Counted from the first letter of the stretch, positions 25,242-34,419 are shown. The stretch is DNA of 64,000 bases from Stenotrophomonas pavanii (GCF_900101175.1 NZ_FNFQ01000013.1:62001-126000); one strand, 5' to 3'. The notes: a model not told the origin generated them from the letters alone. Numbers and translations: made by a program.

Positions 25242-27134
25242 TCAGTAGATCGGGGTCACCTTCATCTGCGGCAGCGGTCGCGGCGCCCCATCGGTAAGGT
25301 CAGGGCCGAGGTCGTCCCAGCTGCGTCCCTGCTCGACCATCAACCCCCACAGCTGCTGCGAGGCCAGCCGCTTGTCTTCCGAGCCCAGCTTGTACGAGGG
25401 CGGTGACGGTTCACCGCGGGCGACCATCGAATACGCCGCGCGGTAAGCCAGCACCTGCTGCGCCGGATCATCGGTGCGCGCCACCTCCAGCGTGTAGCGC
25501 TGGTAGGCCGAGGCCAGGTTGCGCCAGCGGATCCAGTAGTGGTTCTCGAACGAGAACGAACAGAAACGCGCACCGGCCAGGCTGCCCTTGTCTGCGATGC
25601 GGGAGAGTACCTCCTGTGGCATGTCCAGGTTCATGCCACCCTCGTCGCCCTGCAGGCTGACGTGCACGATGCGGTCGCGATAACCCGGTGCGCGCGCCTG
25701 CAGCAGGTCGCGCCAGTTCTGCATGGTCGCCACGACGGCGAACAGGAAGCGCCCCAGTTCGGCTGCGGCCAGCGGCGTGGCAATGGACTGGTAATGCCGT
25801 TGCCAGCCGTGGCGGTTTTCGGTGGGCAGGAACACCGCATGCTCCAGCGCCTGCCGGCTGCCGCTGCCCTGGCTCACTGCTTCGGCGTGCTGCGGATAGA
25901 CCAGGTTGATGGCGAAGGTCGGCCAACGCGGCAGGGCGGCGTCGAACAGATGGATCGGGAAGTTGCTGCTGATGCCGCCATCGGAGAACCAGCAGATGCG
26001 GAAGGCGGTGATCACCGGGCCGCAGGCCTGCCCGGCACTGGTCAGCCCCTCCATGCTGTCGGCCACGTTGTGCTCCGGGTCGGCCGCAGGGGCGGTCGGT
26101 TCGCAGCGTCGTTCGCGGCGTGAGGGTTCATGCAGCGGCACCGCGCTGATCAGCAGCGGGAAGCTCAGGCTCATGCGCGTGGCCACCAGCACCGGCAGCT
26201 TCGGGCCCTGCGGCAGGTGGTAATACTGCCGCCCGTCCACCTCCAGCGGCGGGCCGGCCTGGCTCACCAGCCACTGCACGACGCTGGCGGGGAACAGCTG
26301 TTCGAACTCCTCGCGCAGGAACCAGAACTGCGCGCCGCCCAGTGGCAGCGTGCGCGGCTCGTTGTGCGAGATGCAGGTGGTGATCATCTGCAGGCTGATC
26401 GCATGCGGGCTGTCCGGCTCACCGGCATAGCGCGGCGCATCGTGCAGGTCGGCGAAGGTCAACGGTGCATCCAGCGGCTTGCCGGACAACTGCTGCAGGC
26501 ACGCATGCAGCCACTCGGTCAATGCCGGCTTGCGTGCATCGCGACCGAGACCACTGCACAGGCCCAGCAGGTTGCGCCGCGCCACCCGTGCCACCCGCAG
26601 CACCGCGCCAGCGACGCCAGCCCCGTACGCGCACAGCAGTGACGGCAGCAGCGTCGCGGCCACCCCGCTCCAGCCACCGCCCCACCCGCCCAGCCCGAGC
26701 AGCAGCGCCAACGACACCAGCACTTCCAGCGGCGCGATCTCGAATACGGCGACGGCCAGGCACAGCAGCTTGTGCGGCAGGCTGGCATTGCCGGTCAGCA
26801 CCACCAGCAGGCGATAGGCCGCGCGCGCGCCGCGCGCCGGCTGGAACAGGCTGTAGATGAAGCCGCGCCGCGACAGCTGTGCCGACACCGCCGACAGCCC
26901 GCCATAGCCGGCGTCGCCCGCCAGCTGCTCGCCAGCCTGCATGCGGCGATCACCGCAGGCCGCCGCAGCCGCCACCGCTGCCGCAATGGCGCCGGCCGAA
27001 GTGCCGCCGATGCTCTTGAACCGATACTCGCGGGCCAGCGCCAGTACCGCATTGGGGTACACGATGCCGCTGGTGATGCCGCCTTTCATGACCAGATCGC
27101 AGTACTTGTCCGCCACTGTCTTGCCCCCGAGCAT
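25242..27134 (-). CDS. Large patatin-like phospholipase with membrane segments
   Basis: The predicted product has about 630 residues. I start at MLGGKTVADKYCDLVMKGG because longer starts collide with the divergent nadM gene. Patatin signatures are present: oxyanion-hole MKGGITSGIVYP, nucleophile Ser in IGGTSAGAIAAAVAAAAA, and catalytic Asp in WFSDGGISSNFPIHLFDAA. Between the Ser and Asp regions, hydrophobic stretches (LLCLAVAVFEIAPLEVLVSL, then LALLLGLGGWGGGW) suggest membrane insertion, unusual for the family. It probably hydrolyses acyl chains from lipids at the inner membrane. Substrate and physiological role are unknown. Confidence 0.8.
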   Translation of the reverse strand: MLGGKTVADKYCDLVMKGGITSGIVYPNAVLALAREYRFKSIGGTSAGAIAAAVAAAAACGDRRMQAGEQLAGDAGYGGLSAVSAQLSRRGFIYSLFQPARGARAAYRLLVVLTGNASLPHKLLCLAVAVFEIAPLEVLVSLALLLGLGGWGGGWSGVAATLLPSLLCAYGAGVAGAVLRVARVARRNLLGLCSGLGRDARKPALTEWLHACLQQLSGKPLDAPLTFADLHDAPRYAGEPDSPHAISLQMITTCISHNEPRTLPLGGAQFWFLREEFEQLFPASVVQWLVSQAGPPLEVDGRQYYHLPQGPKLPVLVATRMSLSFPLLISAVPLHEPSRRERRCEPTAPAADPEHNVADSMEGLTSAGQACGPVITAFRICWFSDGGISSNFPIHLFDAALPRWPTFAINLVYPQHAEAVSQGSGSRQALEHAVFLPTENRHGWQRHYQSIATPLAAAELGRFLFAVVATMQNWRDLLQARAPGYRDRIVHVSLQGDEGGMNLDMPQEVLSRIADKGSLAGARFCSFSFENHYWIRWRNLASAYQRYTLEVARTDDPAQQVLAYRAAYSMVARGEPSPPSYKLGSEDKRLASQQLWGLMVEQGRSWDDLGPDLTDGAPRPLPQMKVTPIY

Positions 27135-27327
27135 GCCGTCCGCCGCGTGGGTTGCAGTATGGCGCAGAGGCTTCTCAGGGCCTGAGAACAACGGCGCAGT
27201 CCGCGCACGCAATGCGCCGTTCAGCAGAAAGCGTGGCTGCAGGCTTGACCAGCCCGTCCATCGGCGTAGCATCTGCAGCAAGCCAAGGGACAGACCCGCG
27301 GCTGCCACAACGACATGAGGGATTCTC

Positions 27328-28377
27328 ATGGAATTCGACTATCTCGTCTTCATCGGGCGATTCGAGCCCTTCCACAACGGCCACGCCGCCGTTGCCCGCC
27401 TGGCCCTGAGCCGGGCCCGCAAGCTGATCTTCCTGGTCGGCTCTGCCGATACCCCCCGCAGCCTCCGCAATCCCTGGACCGTGGCCGAACGTGCCGTGAT
27501 GATCCAGGCGGCCCTCGACGGCCACGGCGACCGCCTGCTGATCCGCCCGCTGCGTGACCACCTGTACAACGAAGCACAGTGGATCGCCAACGTGCAGCGC
27601 CAGGTGGCTGACGCCCTGCGCAACGACGGCGCCGCCGCCGATGCCAGAGTCGGCCTGATCGGCATGGACAAGGATGCGTCCAGCTACTACCTGCGCGAGT
27701 TCCCGCAGTGGCCGCTGGTGGACGTGCAGCACACCGCCACGCTGTCGGCCACCGAACTGCGGCGTTACCTGTTCGAGGCCGGCGACGTGGACTTCCACGG
27801 TGCATTGCTGATGCTGCGTGGCAATGTGCCGGCGCCGGTGTTCGACATGCTCGAAGCGTTCCGCAAGAGCGCGCCGGCCTATGCCCAGCTGGTGGCCGAG
27901 TACCGCTTCATCGAACAGTACAAGGCCGCCTGGAAGGATGCGCCCTACGCGCCGACCTTCGTCACCACCGATGCAGTGGTGGTGCATTCGGGCCACGTGC
28001 TGCTGGTGCGCCGCCGCTCGGAACCCGGCAAGGGGCTGTGGGCATTGCCCGGCGGTTTCGTCGGCCAGGAACAGAGCCTGCTCGACAGCTGCCTGCGCGA
28101 ACTGCGCGAGGAAACCCGGCTGAAGATCCCGCTGCCGGTGCTGAAGGGGTCACTGAAGGGCCAGCAGGTGTTCGACCACCCCGACCGCAGCCAGCGCGGC
28201 CGCACCATCACCCACGGTTTCCACTTCGAATTCCCCGCCGGCGAACTGCCGCCGGTGCGCGGCGGCGATGACGCCGACAAGGCGCGCTGGATACCGGTGA
28301 GTGAAGCCCTGGACATGGGCCCGCAGCTGTTCGAAGACCACCTGCACATCCTGGAGTATTTCCTCGGCCGCGGCTGA
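27328..28377 (+). CDS. nadM: Bifunctional NMN adenylyltransferase / Nudix hydrolase
   Basis: Residues 1-185 are a nucleotidyltransferase with FIGRFEPFHNGHAAVARLAL and the C-terminal ISxxTxR-like segment TLSATELRRY; it joins NMN and ATP to NAD. Residues 200-349 are a Nudix domain with GGFVGQEQSLLDSCLRELRE followed by ETRL, the complete Nudix box GX5EX7REUXEE. Such fusions are seen in Synechocystis-like and proteobacterial NadM proteins, the Nudix part acting on ADP-ribose. GAGGGA precedes the ATG. nadV follows after 64 bp, so the two genes form an NAD salvage unit. Confidence 0.95.
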   Translation: MEFDYLVFIGRFEPFHNGHAAVARLALSRARKLIFLVGSADTPRSLRNPWTVAERAVMIQAALDGHGDRLLIRPLRDHLYNEAQWIANVQRQVADALRNDGAAADARVGLIGMDKDASSYYLREFPQWPLVDVQHTATLSATELRRYLFEAGDVDFHGALLMLRGNVPAPVFDMLEAFRKSAPAYAQLVAEYRFIEQYKAAWKDAPYAPTFVTTDAVVVHSGHVLLVRRRSEPGKGLWALPGGFVGQEQSLLDSCLRELREETRLKIPLPVLKGSLKGQQVFDHPDRSQRGRTITHGFHFEFPAGELPPVRGGDDADKARWIPVSEALDMGPQLFEDHLHILEYFLGRG

Positions 28378-28441
28378 CAGGCCCGGCCTCCCCACCGGCG
28401 GATAGACCGCTGGTGCCACCCGACGCGAAGGAGCTTCCGTC

Positions 28442-29851
28442 ATGCACTACCTCGATAATCTTCTCCTCAACACCGACAGCTACAAGGCCAGCCATTGGCT
28501 GCAGTACCCCCCGGGTACCGATGCCACGTTCTTCTACGTCGAATCGCGTGGCGGCCTGCACGATCGCACGGTGTTCTTCGGCCTGCAGGCGATCCTCAAG
28601 GACGCGCTGGCACGGCCGGTCACCCACGACGACATCGACGACGCTGCTGCGGTGTTCGCCGCGCATGGCGAACCGTTCAACGAGACCGGCTGGCGCGATA
28701 TCGTCGACCGGCTTGGCGGCCACCTGCCGGTACGCATCCGTGCCGTGCCCGAGGGCTGCGTGGTGCCCACCCACCAGGCACTGATGACGATCGAGTCGAC
28801 CGATCCGACCGCGTTCTGGGTGCCGTCGTACCTGGAAACGCTGCTGCTGCGCGTGTGGTATCCGGTCACCGTGGCCACCATCAGCTGGCACGCACGGCAG
28901 ACGATTGCCGCGTTCCTGCAGAAGACCAGCGACGATCCGCAGGGGCAGCTGCCGTTCAAGCTGCACGACTTCGGCGCGCGCGGTGTATCGAGCCTGGAAT
29001 CGGCCGCGCTGGGCGGTGCCGCGCACCTGGTCAACTTCCTCGGCACCGATACCGTATCGGCCCTGTGCCTGGCCCGCGCGCACTATCACGCGCCGATGGC
29101 CGGCTATTCGATTCCCGCCGCCGAGCACAGCACCATCACCAGCTGGGGCCGCGAGCGTGAAGTGGACGCCTACCGCAACATGCTGCGCCAGTTCGGCAAG
29201 CCCGGTGCGATCGTAGCGGTCGTGTCGGACAGCTATGACATCTACCGCGCGATCAGCGAGCACTGGGGTACCACCCTGCGCGATGCAGTGATCGCCTCGG
29301 GCGCCACCCTGGTCATCCGGCCCGACTCGGGCGACCCGGTGGAGGTGGTGGCCGAAAGCCTGCGGCGGCTGGATGAAGCGTTCGGCCACGTGATCAACGG
29401 CAAGGGCTATCGCGTGCTCAACCACGTGCGGGTGATCCAGGGCGATGGCATCAACCCCGACACGATCCGCGCCATCCTGCAGCGCATCACGGGCGACGGT
29501 TACGCGGCCGACAACGTGGCCTTCGGCATGGGCGGCGCCCTGCTGCAGCGACTGGACCGCGACACGCAGAAGTTCGCGCTGAAGTGCTCGGCGGCACGGG
29601 TCGACGGTGAGTGGGTCGATGTATACAAGGATCCGGTCACCGATGCCGGCAAGACCAGCAAGCGTGGCCGCATGCGCCTGCTGCGCCGCCTGGATGACGG
29701 CAGCCTGCATACGGTGCCACTGCCGGCCAACGGCGACGACACCCTGCCGGTCGGCTTCGAGGACGCGATGGTGACCGTGTGGGAGAACGGGCGCCTGCTG
29801 TACGACCAGCGGCTGGACGACATCCGGGCCCGGGCGGCGGCGGGACGCTGA
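28442..29851 (+). CDS. nadV: Nicotinamide phosphoribosyltransferase
   Basis: NadV (NAMPT) makes NMN from nicotinamide and PRPP, which NadM then turns into NAD without deamidation. The 469-residue sequence has the hallmark segments LLNTDSYKASHWLQYPPGT, FFGLQAILKD, FKLHDFGARGVSSLESAA, AAEHSTITSWGRE, VVSDSYDIYRA and RPDSGDPVEVV. GAAGGAG lies upstream of the start. Bacterial NAMPT with a linked NMN adenylyltransferase is the non-deamidating salvage route also used by some phages. Here both are housed in the chromosome beside a nicotinamidase. Confidence 0.95.
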   Translation: MHYLDNLLLNTDSYKASHWLQYPPGTDATFFYVESRGGLHDRTVFFGLQAILKDALARPVTHDDIDDAAAVFAAHGEPFNETGWRDIVDRLGGHLPVRIRAVPEGCVVPTHQALMTIESTDPTAFWVPSYLETLLLRVWYPVTVATISWHARQTIAAFLQKTSDDPQGQLPFKLHDFGARGVSSLESAALGGAAHLVNFLGTDTVSALCLARAHYHAPMAGYSIPAAEHSTITSWGREREVDAYRNMLRQFGKPGAIVAVVSDSYDIYRAISEHWGTTLRDAVIASGATLVIRPDSGDPVEVVAESLRRLDEAFGHVINGKGYRVLNHVRVIQGDGINPDTIRAILQRITGDGYAADNVAFGMGGALLQRLDRDTQKFALKCSAARVDGEWVDVYKDPVTDAGKTSKRGRMRLLRRLDDGSLHTVPLPANGDDTLPVGFEDAMVTVWENGRLLYDQRLDDIRARAAAGR

Positions 29852-29880
29852 AGGCGTTTGCGGGAGTCAGGGCCCGGTGC

Positions 29881-29913
29881 GGGTCAACGGGGATCCGACC
29901 CCGGGCTTGACCC
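29881..29913 (+). terminator. Hairpin after nadV
   Basis: GGGTCAA and TTGACCC (outer arms) enclose GGGGATCCGACCCC. Together they form a strong stem about 30 bases beyond the nadV stop, but no T-run follows. It resembles the GGGGTCAGA palindrome family and may end or stabilise the nadM-nadV message before the riboswitch. Confidence 0.45.
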
Positions 29914-29944
29914 CTGCGGCCAACAGGTCCACCTTGCACACGCC

Positions 29945-30143
29945 GAAGGTATCCCTGCCGTGTCTGGATGGTGGCAGGGATTTAAACGGGAATCCGGTGA
30001 AGGCGCCTGGCGCGCCCATTCCGGAGCTGCCCCGCAGCGGTGAATGGAAACGAATCCTGCCAACAGCACTGGGCTCACGCCTGGGAAGCGGCAGGGAGTA
30101 GGTGGGCTGCGGCCCGTGTCCATCAGCCCGAATACCGGCCCCG
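29945..30143 (+). promoter_or_regulatory. Cobalamin riboswitch upstream of queH
   Basis: The core consensus blocks of the B12 riboswitch occur in order. A stem TCCCTGCC/GGCAGGGA is followed by TTTAAACGGGAATCCGGTGA. Then comes the B12 box GAGCTGCCCCGCAGCGGTGA (30024-30043). CTGGGAAGCGGCAGGGAG precedes the closing block GCCCGAATACCGGCC (30126-30140). About 150 bases separate it from the queH start. No T-rich terminator is obvious, so control may act on translation or by Rho, although a GGGGAC/GTCCCC hairpin lies just after it. Confidence 0.9.
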
Positions 30144-30296
30144 GCCGGGGGACACGACCGTCCCCTGATTCGACCTGGACTCTCCGCGGGGAGGGTGCCG
30201 GGGCCGTCGTCGTCCTGCGCGCGCAGGCGGTGTGGCCGCGCGCGTCCTGTTCACGGTATCCGGCCAGCCCGCTTCCACGCCCTGACGCACCCGACG

Positions 30297-30968
30297 ATGA
30301 CCGAGTTCCAACGCCCCACCCTGACCCTGCCCGCCGACGGCAAGCGCCTGCTGCTGCATTCATGCTGCGCGCCCTGTTCCGGCGAAGTGATGGAAGCGAT
30401 CACCGCCTCCGGGATCGACTACGCGATCTTCTTCTACAACCCGAACATCCACCCGGTGAAGGAGTACGAGCTGCGCAAGCAGGAGAACATCCGCTTCGCC
30501 GAGCAGCACGGCATTCCGTTCATCGATTGCGACTACGACACCGACAACTGGTTCAGCCGCGCACGCGGCATGGAGAACGAACCCGAGCGCGGCGTCCGCT
30601 GCACGATGTGCTTCGACATGCGTTTCGAACGTACCGCGCTGTACGCGCACGAACACGGCTACGACACCATCAGTTCGTCGCTGGGCATCTCGCGCTGGAA
30701 GAACATGGCGCAGATCAACGACTGCGGCATCCGTGCCGCCTCGCGCTATGAAGGCCTGCAGTACTGGGACTACAACTGGCGCAAGGGCGGCGGTGCCAGC
30801 CGCATGATCGAGATCAGCAAGCGCGAGCAGTTCTACCAGCAGGAGTACTGCGGCTGCGTGTACTCGCTGCGCGATGCCAACCGCCACCGACGCGAGAACG
30901 GCCGCGAGCGCATCAGGATCGGCCTGCTGTACTACGGACAGGACGCTGGGACGCCGCAGGGCGATTGA
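30297..30968 (+). CDS. queH: Epoxyqueuosine reductase QueH (B12-independent)
   Basis: QueH reduces epoxyqueuosine to queuosine in the wobble base of four tRNAs and is the non-homologous substitute for cobalamin-dependent QueG. The 223-residue protein has the DUF208 cysteine pattern: [14 protein letters not shown] near residue 20, a middle [19 protein letters not shown], and [15 protein letters not shown] at the C-terminus. These bind a 4Fe-4S cluster and a second iron site. The start is the ATG of [15 protein letters not shown]. It is the only coding sequence between the riboswitch and pncA, so it should be switched off when B12 is plentiful, when QueG could do the job. Confidence 0.93.
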   Translation: MTEFQRPTLTLPADGKRLLLHSCCAPCSGEVMEAITASGIDYAIFFYNPNIHPVKEYELRKQENIRFAEQHGIPFIDCDYDTDNWFSRARGMENEPERGVRCTMCFDMRFERTALYAHEHGYDTISSSLGISRWKNMAQINDCGIRAASRYEGLQYWDYNWRKGGGASRMIEISKREQFYQQEYCGCVYSLRDANRHRRENGRERIRIGLLYYGQDAGTPQGD

Positions 30969-31023
30969 CGTGTGCGCATGGGGCGGCCACGCTGGTCGCC
31001 CCTTCTGTTGTACCGGAACTGCC

Positions 31024-31650
31024 ATGACCGCCCTGCCCGCCGATGTCGCCCTGCTGGTGATCGACCTGCAGCCGGACTTCATGCCCGGGGGCGCCCTGGC
31101 CTGCGACCAGGGCGATGCGCTGGTGGCCCCCATTGCCGGACTGTTGGCGCAGCGCCGCTACCGCACGGTGGTGGCGACCCAGGACTGGCACCCGGCCGAC
31201 CATGCCTCGTTCGCCAGCCAGCACCCGGGCCAGCGTCCGTTCGAGACCATCCTGCTGCACGCGCAGCCGCAGACCCTGTGGCCCGACCACTGCGTGCAGG
31301 GCAGCGCCGGTGCCGCCCTGCATCCGGGCGTGGACTGGACTGCGGCCGACCTGATCCTGCGCAAGGGCACGCGCCAACAGGTGGATTCGTACAGCGCCTT
31401 CCGCGAGAACCACGGCCCCGAGGGCGAGCGCCCGGCCACCGGCCTGGCCGGCTGGCTGCATGAGCGGCGCATCCGCGAAGTGCACGTGTGCGGCCTGGCC
31501 CGCGATTACTGCGTGCTGTGGAGCGCGCAGGACGCAGTGAAGTCCGGCTTCCGGGTGAAGTTCCTGTGGGACCTGACCCGGCCGGTGACCGAAGCCAATG
31601 ACGCGATGGTGCGCGAGGCGCTGGGCAAGGCGGGGATCGCGATCGCCTGA
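31024..31650 (+). CDS. pncA: Nicotinamidase
   Basis: PncA deamidates nicotinamide to nicotinate, feeding the Preiss-Handler route. The isochorismatase-fold sequence (208 residues) shows catalytic Asp in LLVIDLQPDFMPGGAL, metal ligands in TQDWHPADHASF (Asp, His, His), a Lys near LRKGT and the catalytic Cys in VHVCGLARDYCVLWSAQDAV. It starts 55 bp after queH and could share its transcript. With nadV close by, this segment encodes both the deamidating and the direct nicotinamide salvage routes. Confidence 0.94.
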   Translation: MTALPADVALLVIDLQPDFMPGGALACDQGDALVAPIAGLLAQRRYRTVVATQDWHPADHASFASQHPGQRPFETILLHAQPQTLWPDHCVQGSAGAALHPGVDWTAADLILRKGTRQQVDSYSAFRENHGPEGERPATGLAGWLHERRIREVHVCGLARDYCVLWSAQDAVKSGFRVKFLWDLTRPVTEANDAMVREALGKAGIAIA

Positions 31651-31659
31651 CCCAGAGCG

Positions 31660-31687
31660 GTAGCGCCGGCCGCTGGCCGACTACCTG
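31660..31687. repeat. Degenerate SMAG palindrome
   Basis: GTAGCGCCGGCCGCTGGCC ends in an altered right arm (GACTACC). It lies nine bases after the pncA stop. Confidence 0.7.
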
Positions 31688-31828
31688 CGGATGTCGCCTC
31701 TGCCGCTTGCAGGGGCCCGGCCAAGGGCAACACAATGAGCCATCCAGCCCTCCAATTACGCCCCCCTACAGATCGCGGGACGGCCGAACCGGGGGCTTTT
31801 CATTGGATGAATGCAGGAAGGCAAGGGT

Positions 31829-32542
31829 ATGCCAACGGCGATTCTCATCGATGGTGGTTACTTCGTTAAGCGGTTCCGCCGTATCGAACCTCACAACGCC
31901 AACAACGCCGAACGTGCCGCGGAAGTAGCCCATCGGTGGGCACTCGCGCACCTGACCTCCTCAGGTTGTCAGCGACGGGAACTCTATCGGATCTTCTTCT
32001 ACGACTGTCCGCCCCTGCAGAAGCGAATGCACAACCCGATCTCGGGCACCTGCATCAACTATGCGCGCTCACCCGAGGCGCTCTTCAGAATCGATCTGCA
32101 CGAAACCCTGAAACAGAAACGCAAAGTGGCACTGCGCCTTGGTCACCTCGCGGATTCCAGTTCGTGGACAACCGATTCCCGAACGCTCGATGCACTTCTG
32201 AAAGGCAAGCGCTCATTCTCCACGCTCCTGCCCGAGGATCTGCACCCGGAAGTCAGACAGAAGGGCGTGGATATGCGCATCGGCCTGGACATCTCCTCGC
32301 TTTCCCTCAAACGACAAGTCCGTCAGATTGTTCTGGTCGCTGGTGATGCCGACTTCATCCCCGCTGCCAAGCTCGCGCGACGCGAAGGCGTGGACTTTGT
32401 CCTGGACCCGATGTGGTCTCCAATACCCCAAGGCCTTCTGGAGCATATCGACGGTGTTCGCTCCACCTGCCCCAGGCCTGCGAACAGGAAGGAAGGGAAG
32501 GCAGTGATCGAACACGCGATGGTGGGCGCAACCCGACCCTAG
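31829..32542 (+). CDS. NYN-domain protein, putative ribonuclease
   Basis: The 237-residue protein opens with MPTAILIDGGYFVKRFRRIE (first acidic residue of the NYN/PIN-like site). IVLVAGDADFIPAAKLARREG follows near residue 175, with the classic GDxDF Asp pair, and an acidic GVDMRIGLDI segment between. NYN domains act as RNases or nucleic-acid binding modules, and the LabA/DUF88 family is often linked to toxin or phage-response loci. I prefer this start (GGAAGG and AAGG upstream) over one six codons earlier. Base composition is lower in GC than neighbours, and the gene stands alone. It ends tail to tail with purU, sharing the CTAG that holds both stop codons. Confidence 0.78.
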   Translation: MPTAILIDGGYFVKRFRRIEPHNANNAERAAEVAHRWALAHLTSSGCQRRELYRIFFYDCPPLQKRMHNPISGTCINYARSPEALFRIDLHETLKQKRKVALRLGHLADSSSWTTDSRTLDALLKGKRSFSTLLPEDLHPEVRQKGVDMRIGLDISSLSLKRQVRQIVLVAGDADFIPAAKLARREGVDFVLDPMWSPIPQGLLEHIDGVRSTCPRPANRKEGKAVIEHAMVGATRP

Positions 32543-33390
32543 CGGAACACCACCGTGCGGTGCCCGTTGAGCAGGATGCGGTGCTCCACATGGCGGCGCA
32601 CGGCACGCGCCAGCACCAGCGATTCGGTATCACTACCCAGCCTTACCAGTTCGCGCGGCGCCATCGCGTGGTCCACCCGGGCCACGTCCTGTTCGATGAT
32701 CGGGCCTTCGTCCAGATCCTCGGTCACGTAGTGCGCGGTGGCACCGATAATCTTGACCCCGCGCGCGTGTGCCTGGTGGTAGGGCTGCGCGCCCTTGAAG
32801 CTGGGCAGGAAGCTGTGGTGGATGTTGATCGCACGGCCGGCCAGCGCGCGGCACAGCGTGGGTGACAGGATCTGCATGTAGCGCGCCAGCACCACCAGAT
32901 CGATGCGCTCGCGCTCGACCAGATCGATGATCTGCTGCTCCTGCACCGCGCGCGTATCGGCGGTCACCGGCAGGTGGTGGAACGGCACCTGGTAGGACGC
33001 CGCCAGCGGCGCAAAGTCGGCGTGGTTGGACGCCACTGCTGCGATGTCGACCTTCAGCTGGCCGCTGTGGGCGCGGAACAGCAGGTCGTTGAGGCAATGC
33101 CCCTGTTTGCTGACCAGCACCAGCAGGCGTGCGCGGCGGCGGCCATCGTGCAGCTGCCAGTCCATGCCGAAGTCCTGGGCGAGCGTGGCCATCGCGGCGT
33201 GCACGGTCTCCAGCGGCAGGCCGGCATCGCGATCGAAATGCACGCGCAGGAAGAAGCGGCCGCTTTCCTCGTCGCCGAACTGCTGGGCGTCGAGGATGTT
33301 GCAGCCGTGGTCGAACAGCAGGCCGGACACGCGATAGACGATGCCGGTACGGTCGGGGCAGGACAGGGTGAGGATGGAATCGGGGCGCAT
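32539..33390 (-). CDS. purU: Formyltetrahydrofolate deformylase
   Basis: PurU hydrolyses 10-formyl-THF to formate and THF, balancing one-carbon units. The 283-residue protein has an N-terminal ACT-like regulatory domain (LTLSCPDRTGIVYRVSGLL, residues 8-26). The C-terminal formyltransferase-like domain has INIHHSFLPSFKGAQPYHQA (catalytic His), VKIIGATAHYVTEDLDEGPI and the Asp in that segment. This two-domain form separates it from PurN. The start selected is MRPDSILTL. Confidence 0.93.
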   Translation of the reverse strand: MRPDSILTLSCPDRTGIVYRVSGLLFDHGCNILDAQQFGDEESGRFFLRVHFDRDAGLPLETVHAAMATLAQDFGMDWQLHDGRRRARLLVLVSKQGHCLNDLLFRAHSGQLKVDIAAVASNHADFAPLAASYQVPFHHLPVTADTRAVQEQQIIDLVERERIDLVVLARYMQILSPTLCRALAGRAINIHHSFLPSFKGAQPYHQAHARGVKIIGATAHYVTEDLDEGPIIEQDVARVDHAMAPRELVRLGSDTESLVLARAVRRHVEHRILLNGHRTVVFR

Positions 33391-33504
33391 CGCCACAGTG
33401 TAGGGCAGCATCCTGCCCAGCGGCGGGATGATCGCCGATGCAGCCGAACCGATGGGTTCAGTCCCAAGCGATACTTGGCCTCCATCGTGGCAAGCTGGTT
33501 GGTC

Positions 33505-34416
33505 ATGAACCTGTTGCAACTGATCCGCAGCTTCACCCGCACCGCAGAGACCGGCAGCATTGCCGCCGCGGCCCGCATCCTTGGCATCAGTGCCACCGCA
33601 GTCGGGCAGAACATCAACCGGCTGGAGGCGCACCTGGGCGTACGGCTGCTGAACCGCAGCACGCGCCAGCTGGCGCTCAGCGAGGCCGGGGCGCTGTACC
33701 TGGCGCAGGTGCGCCACATCGAGGCCGACCTGGCGCGTGCGCAGGCGATGGTCACCTCCGGCGACATCGAACCGGCCGGGCCGCTGCGCATCGCCAGCAG
33801 CAGTGCGTTCGGCCGCCATGTGCTGGCGCCGTTGCTGCCTTCGCTGCAGCAGCGCTACCCGCAACTGCAGCTGGAGCTGCGCCTGACCGACCGCGCCGTG
33901 CAGCATGGCCCGGAAGCGGTGGATGCCAGCATCCGCATCGGGGCCCAGCTGGAGGACGGGGTGGTCGCGCGGCAGCTGGCGCGTGTTCCGTTCGTATTCT
34001 GCGCCTCGCCGGCCTACCTGAAGGCCCATGGCACGCCGCAGGAACCCGCTGAACTGGGTCGCCATCGCGGGCTGCTGCACCGCTTTCCCACCGATGGCCG
34101 GCCATTGCGCTGGGGCCTGCTGAAGGACGGCCAGCGTGTGGACGCTGCGCTGCCGCCCAGCATGGTCTGCGATGACATCGATGCGCTGGCGTCGCTGGCG
34201 GTGGCCGGTGCCGGCATCACCCGGCTGGCCGCGTTCGTGGCCGAGCCGTACCTGCGCGATGGCCGCCTGCAGGCAGTGTTCGGCGCCGACAGCGCGTGGC
34301 GGCCGGAACCGATGGACGTCTATTTCTGCGTCAGCGACCGCCGCGACTTCACCGCCAAGATCCGCGCGCTGTTCGAACACCTGCGGGCCGGCATGGCGCC
34401 GGCCTGGCGGGTGTGA
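33505..34416 (+). CDS. LysR-family transcriptional regulator
   Basis: The 303-residue protein has a winged helix at the N-terminus (GSIAAAARILGISATAVGQN, residues 17-36) and a LysR-type effector domain starting about residue 90 (GPLRIASSSAFGRHVLAPLL). The sequence resembles the CrgA/AaeR branch that commonly controls redox or aromatic-compound genes. It stops four bases from the convergent NADH:flavin oxidoreductase gene and is divergent from purU (115 bp apart). Either could be its target, but the arrangement does not decide. The inducer is unknown. Confidence 0.85.
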   Translation: MNLLQLIRSFTRTAETGSIAAAARILGISATAVGQNINRLEAHLGVRLLNRSTRQLALSEAGALYLAQVRHIEADLARAQAMVTSGDIEPAGPLRIASSSAFGRHVLAPLLPSLQQRYPQLQLELRLTDRAVQHGPEAVDASIRIGAQLEDGVVARQLARVPFVFCASPAYLKAHGTPQEPAELGRHRGLLHRFPTDGRPLRWGLLKDGQRVDAALPPSMVCDDIDALASLAVAGAGITRLAAFVAEPYLRDGRLQAVFGADSAWRPEPMDVYFCVSDRRDFTAKIRALFEHLRAGMAPAWRV

Positions 34417-34419
34417 GCC

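Noticed and set aside
27135..27329. N-terminal extension of the patatin gene
   Set aside because: It would overlap the start of the divergent nadM and has no patatin similarity.
29881..29913. A second riboswitch before the cobalamin element
   Set aside because: It is a simple hairpin close to the nadV end without any riboswitch consensus.
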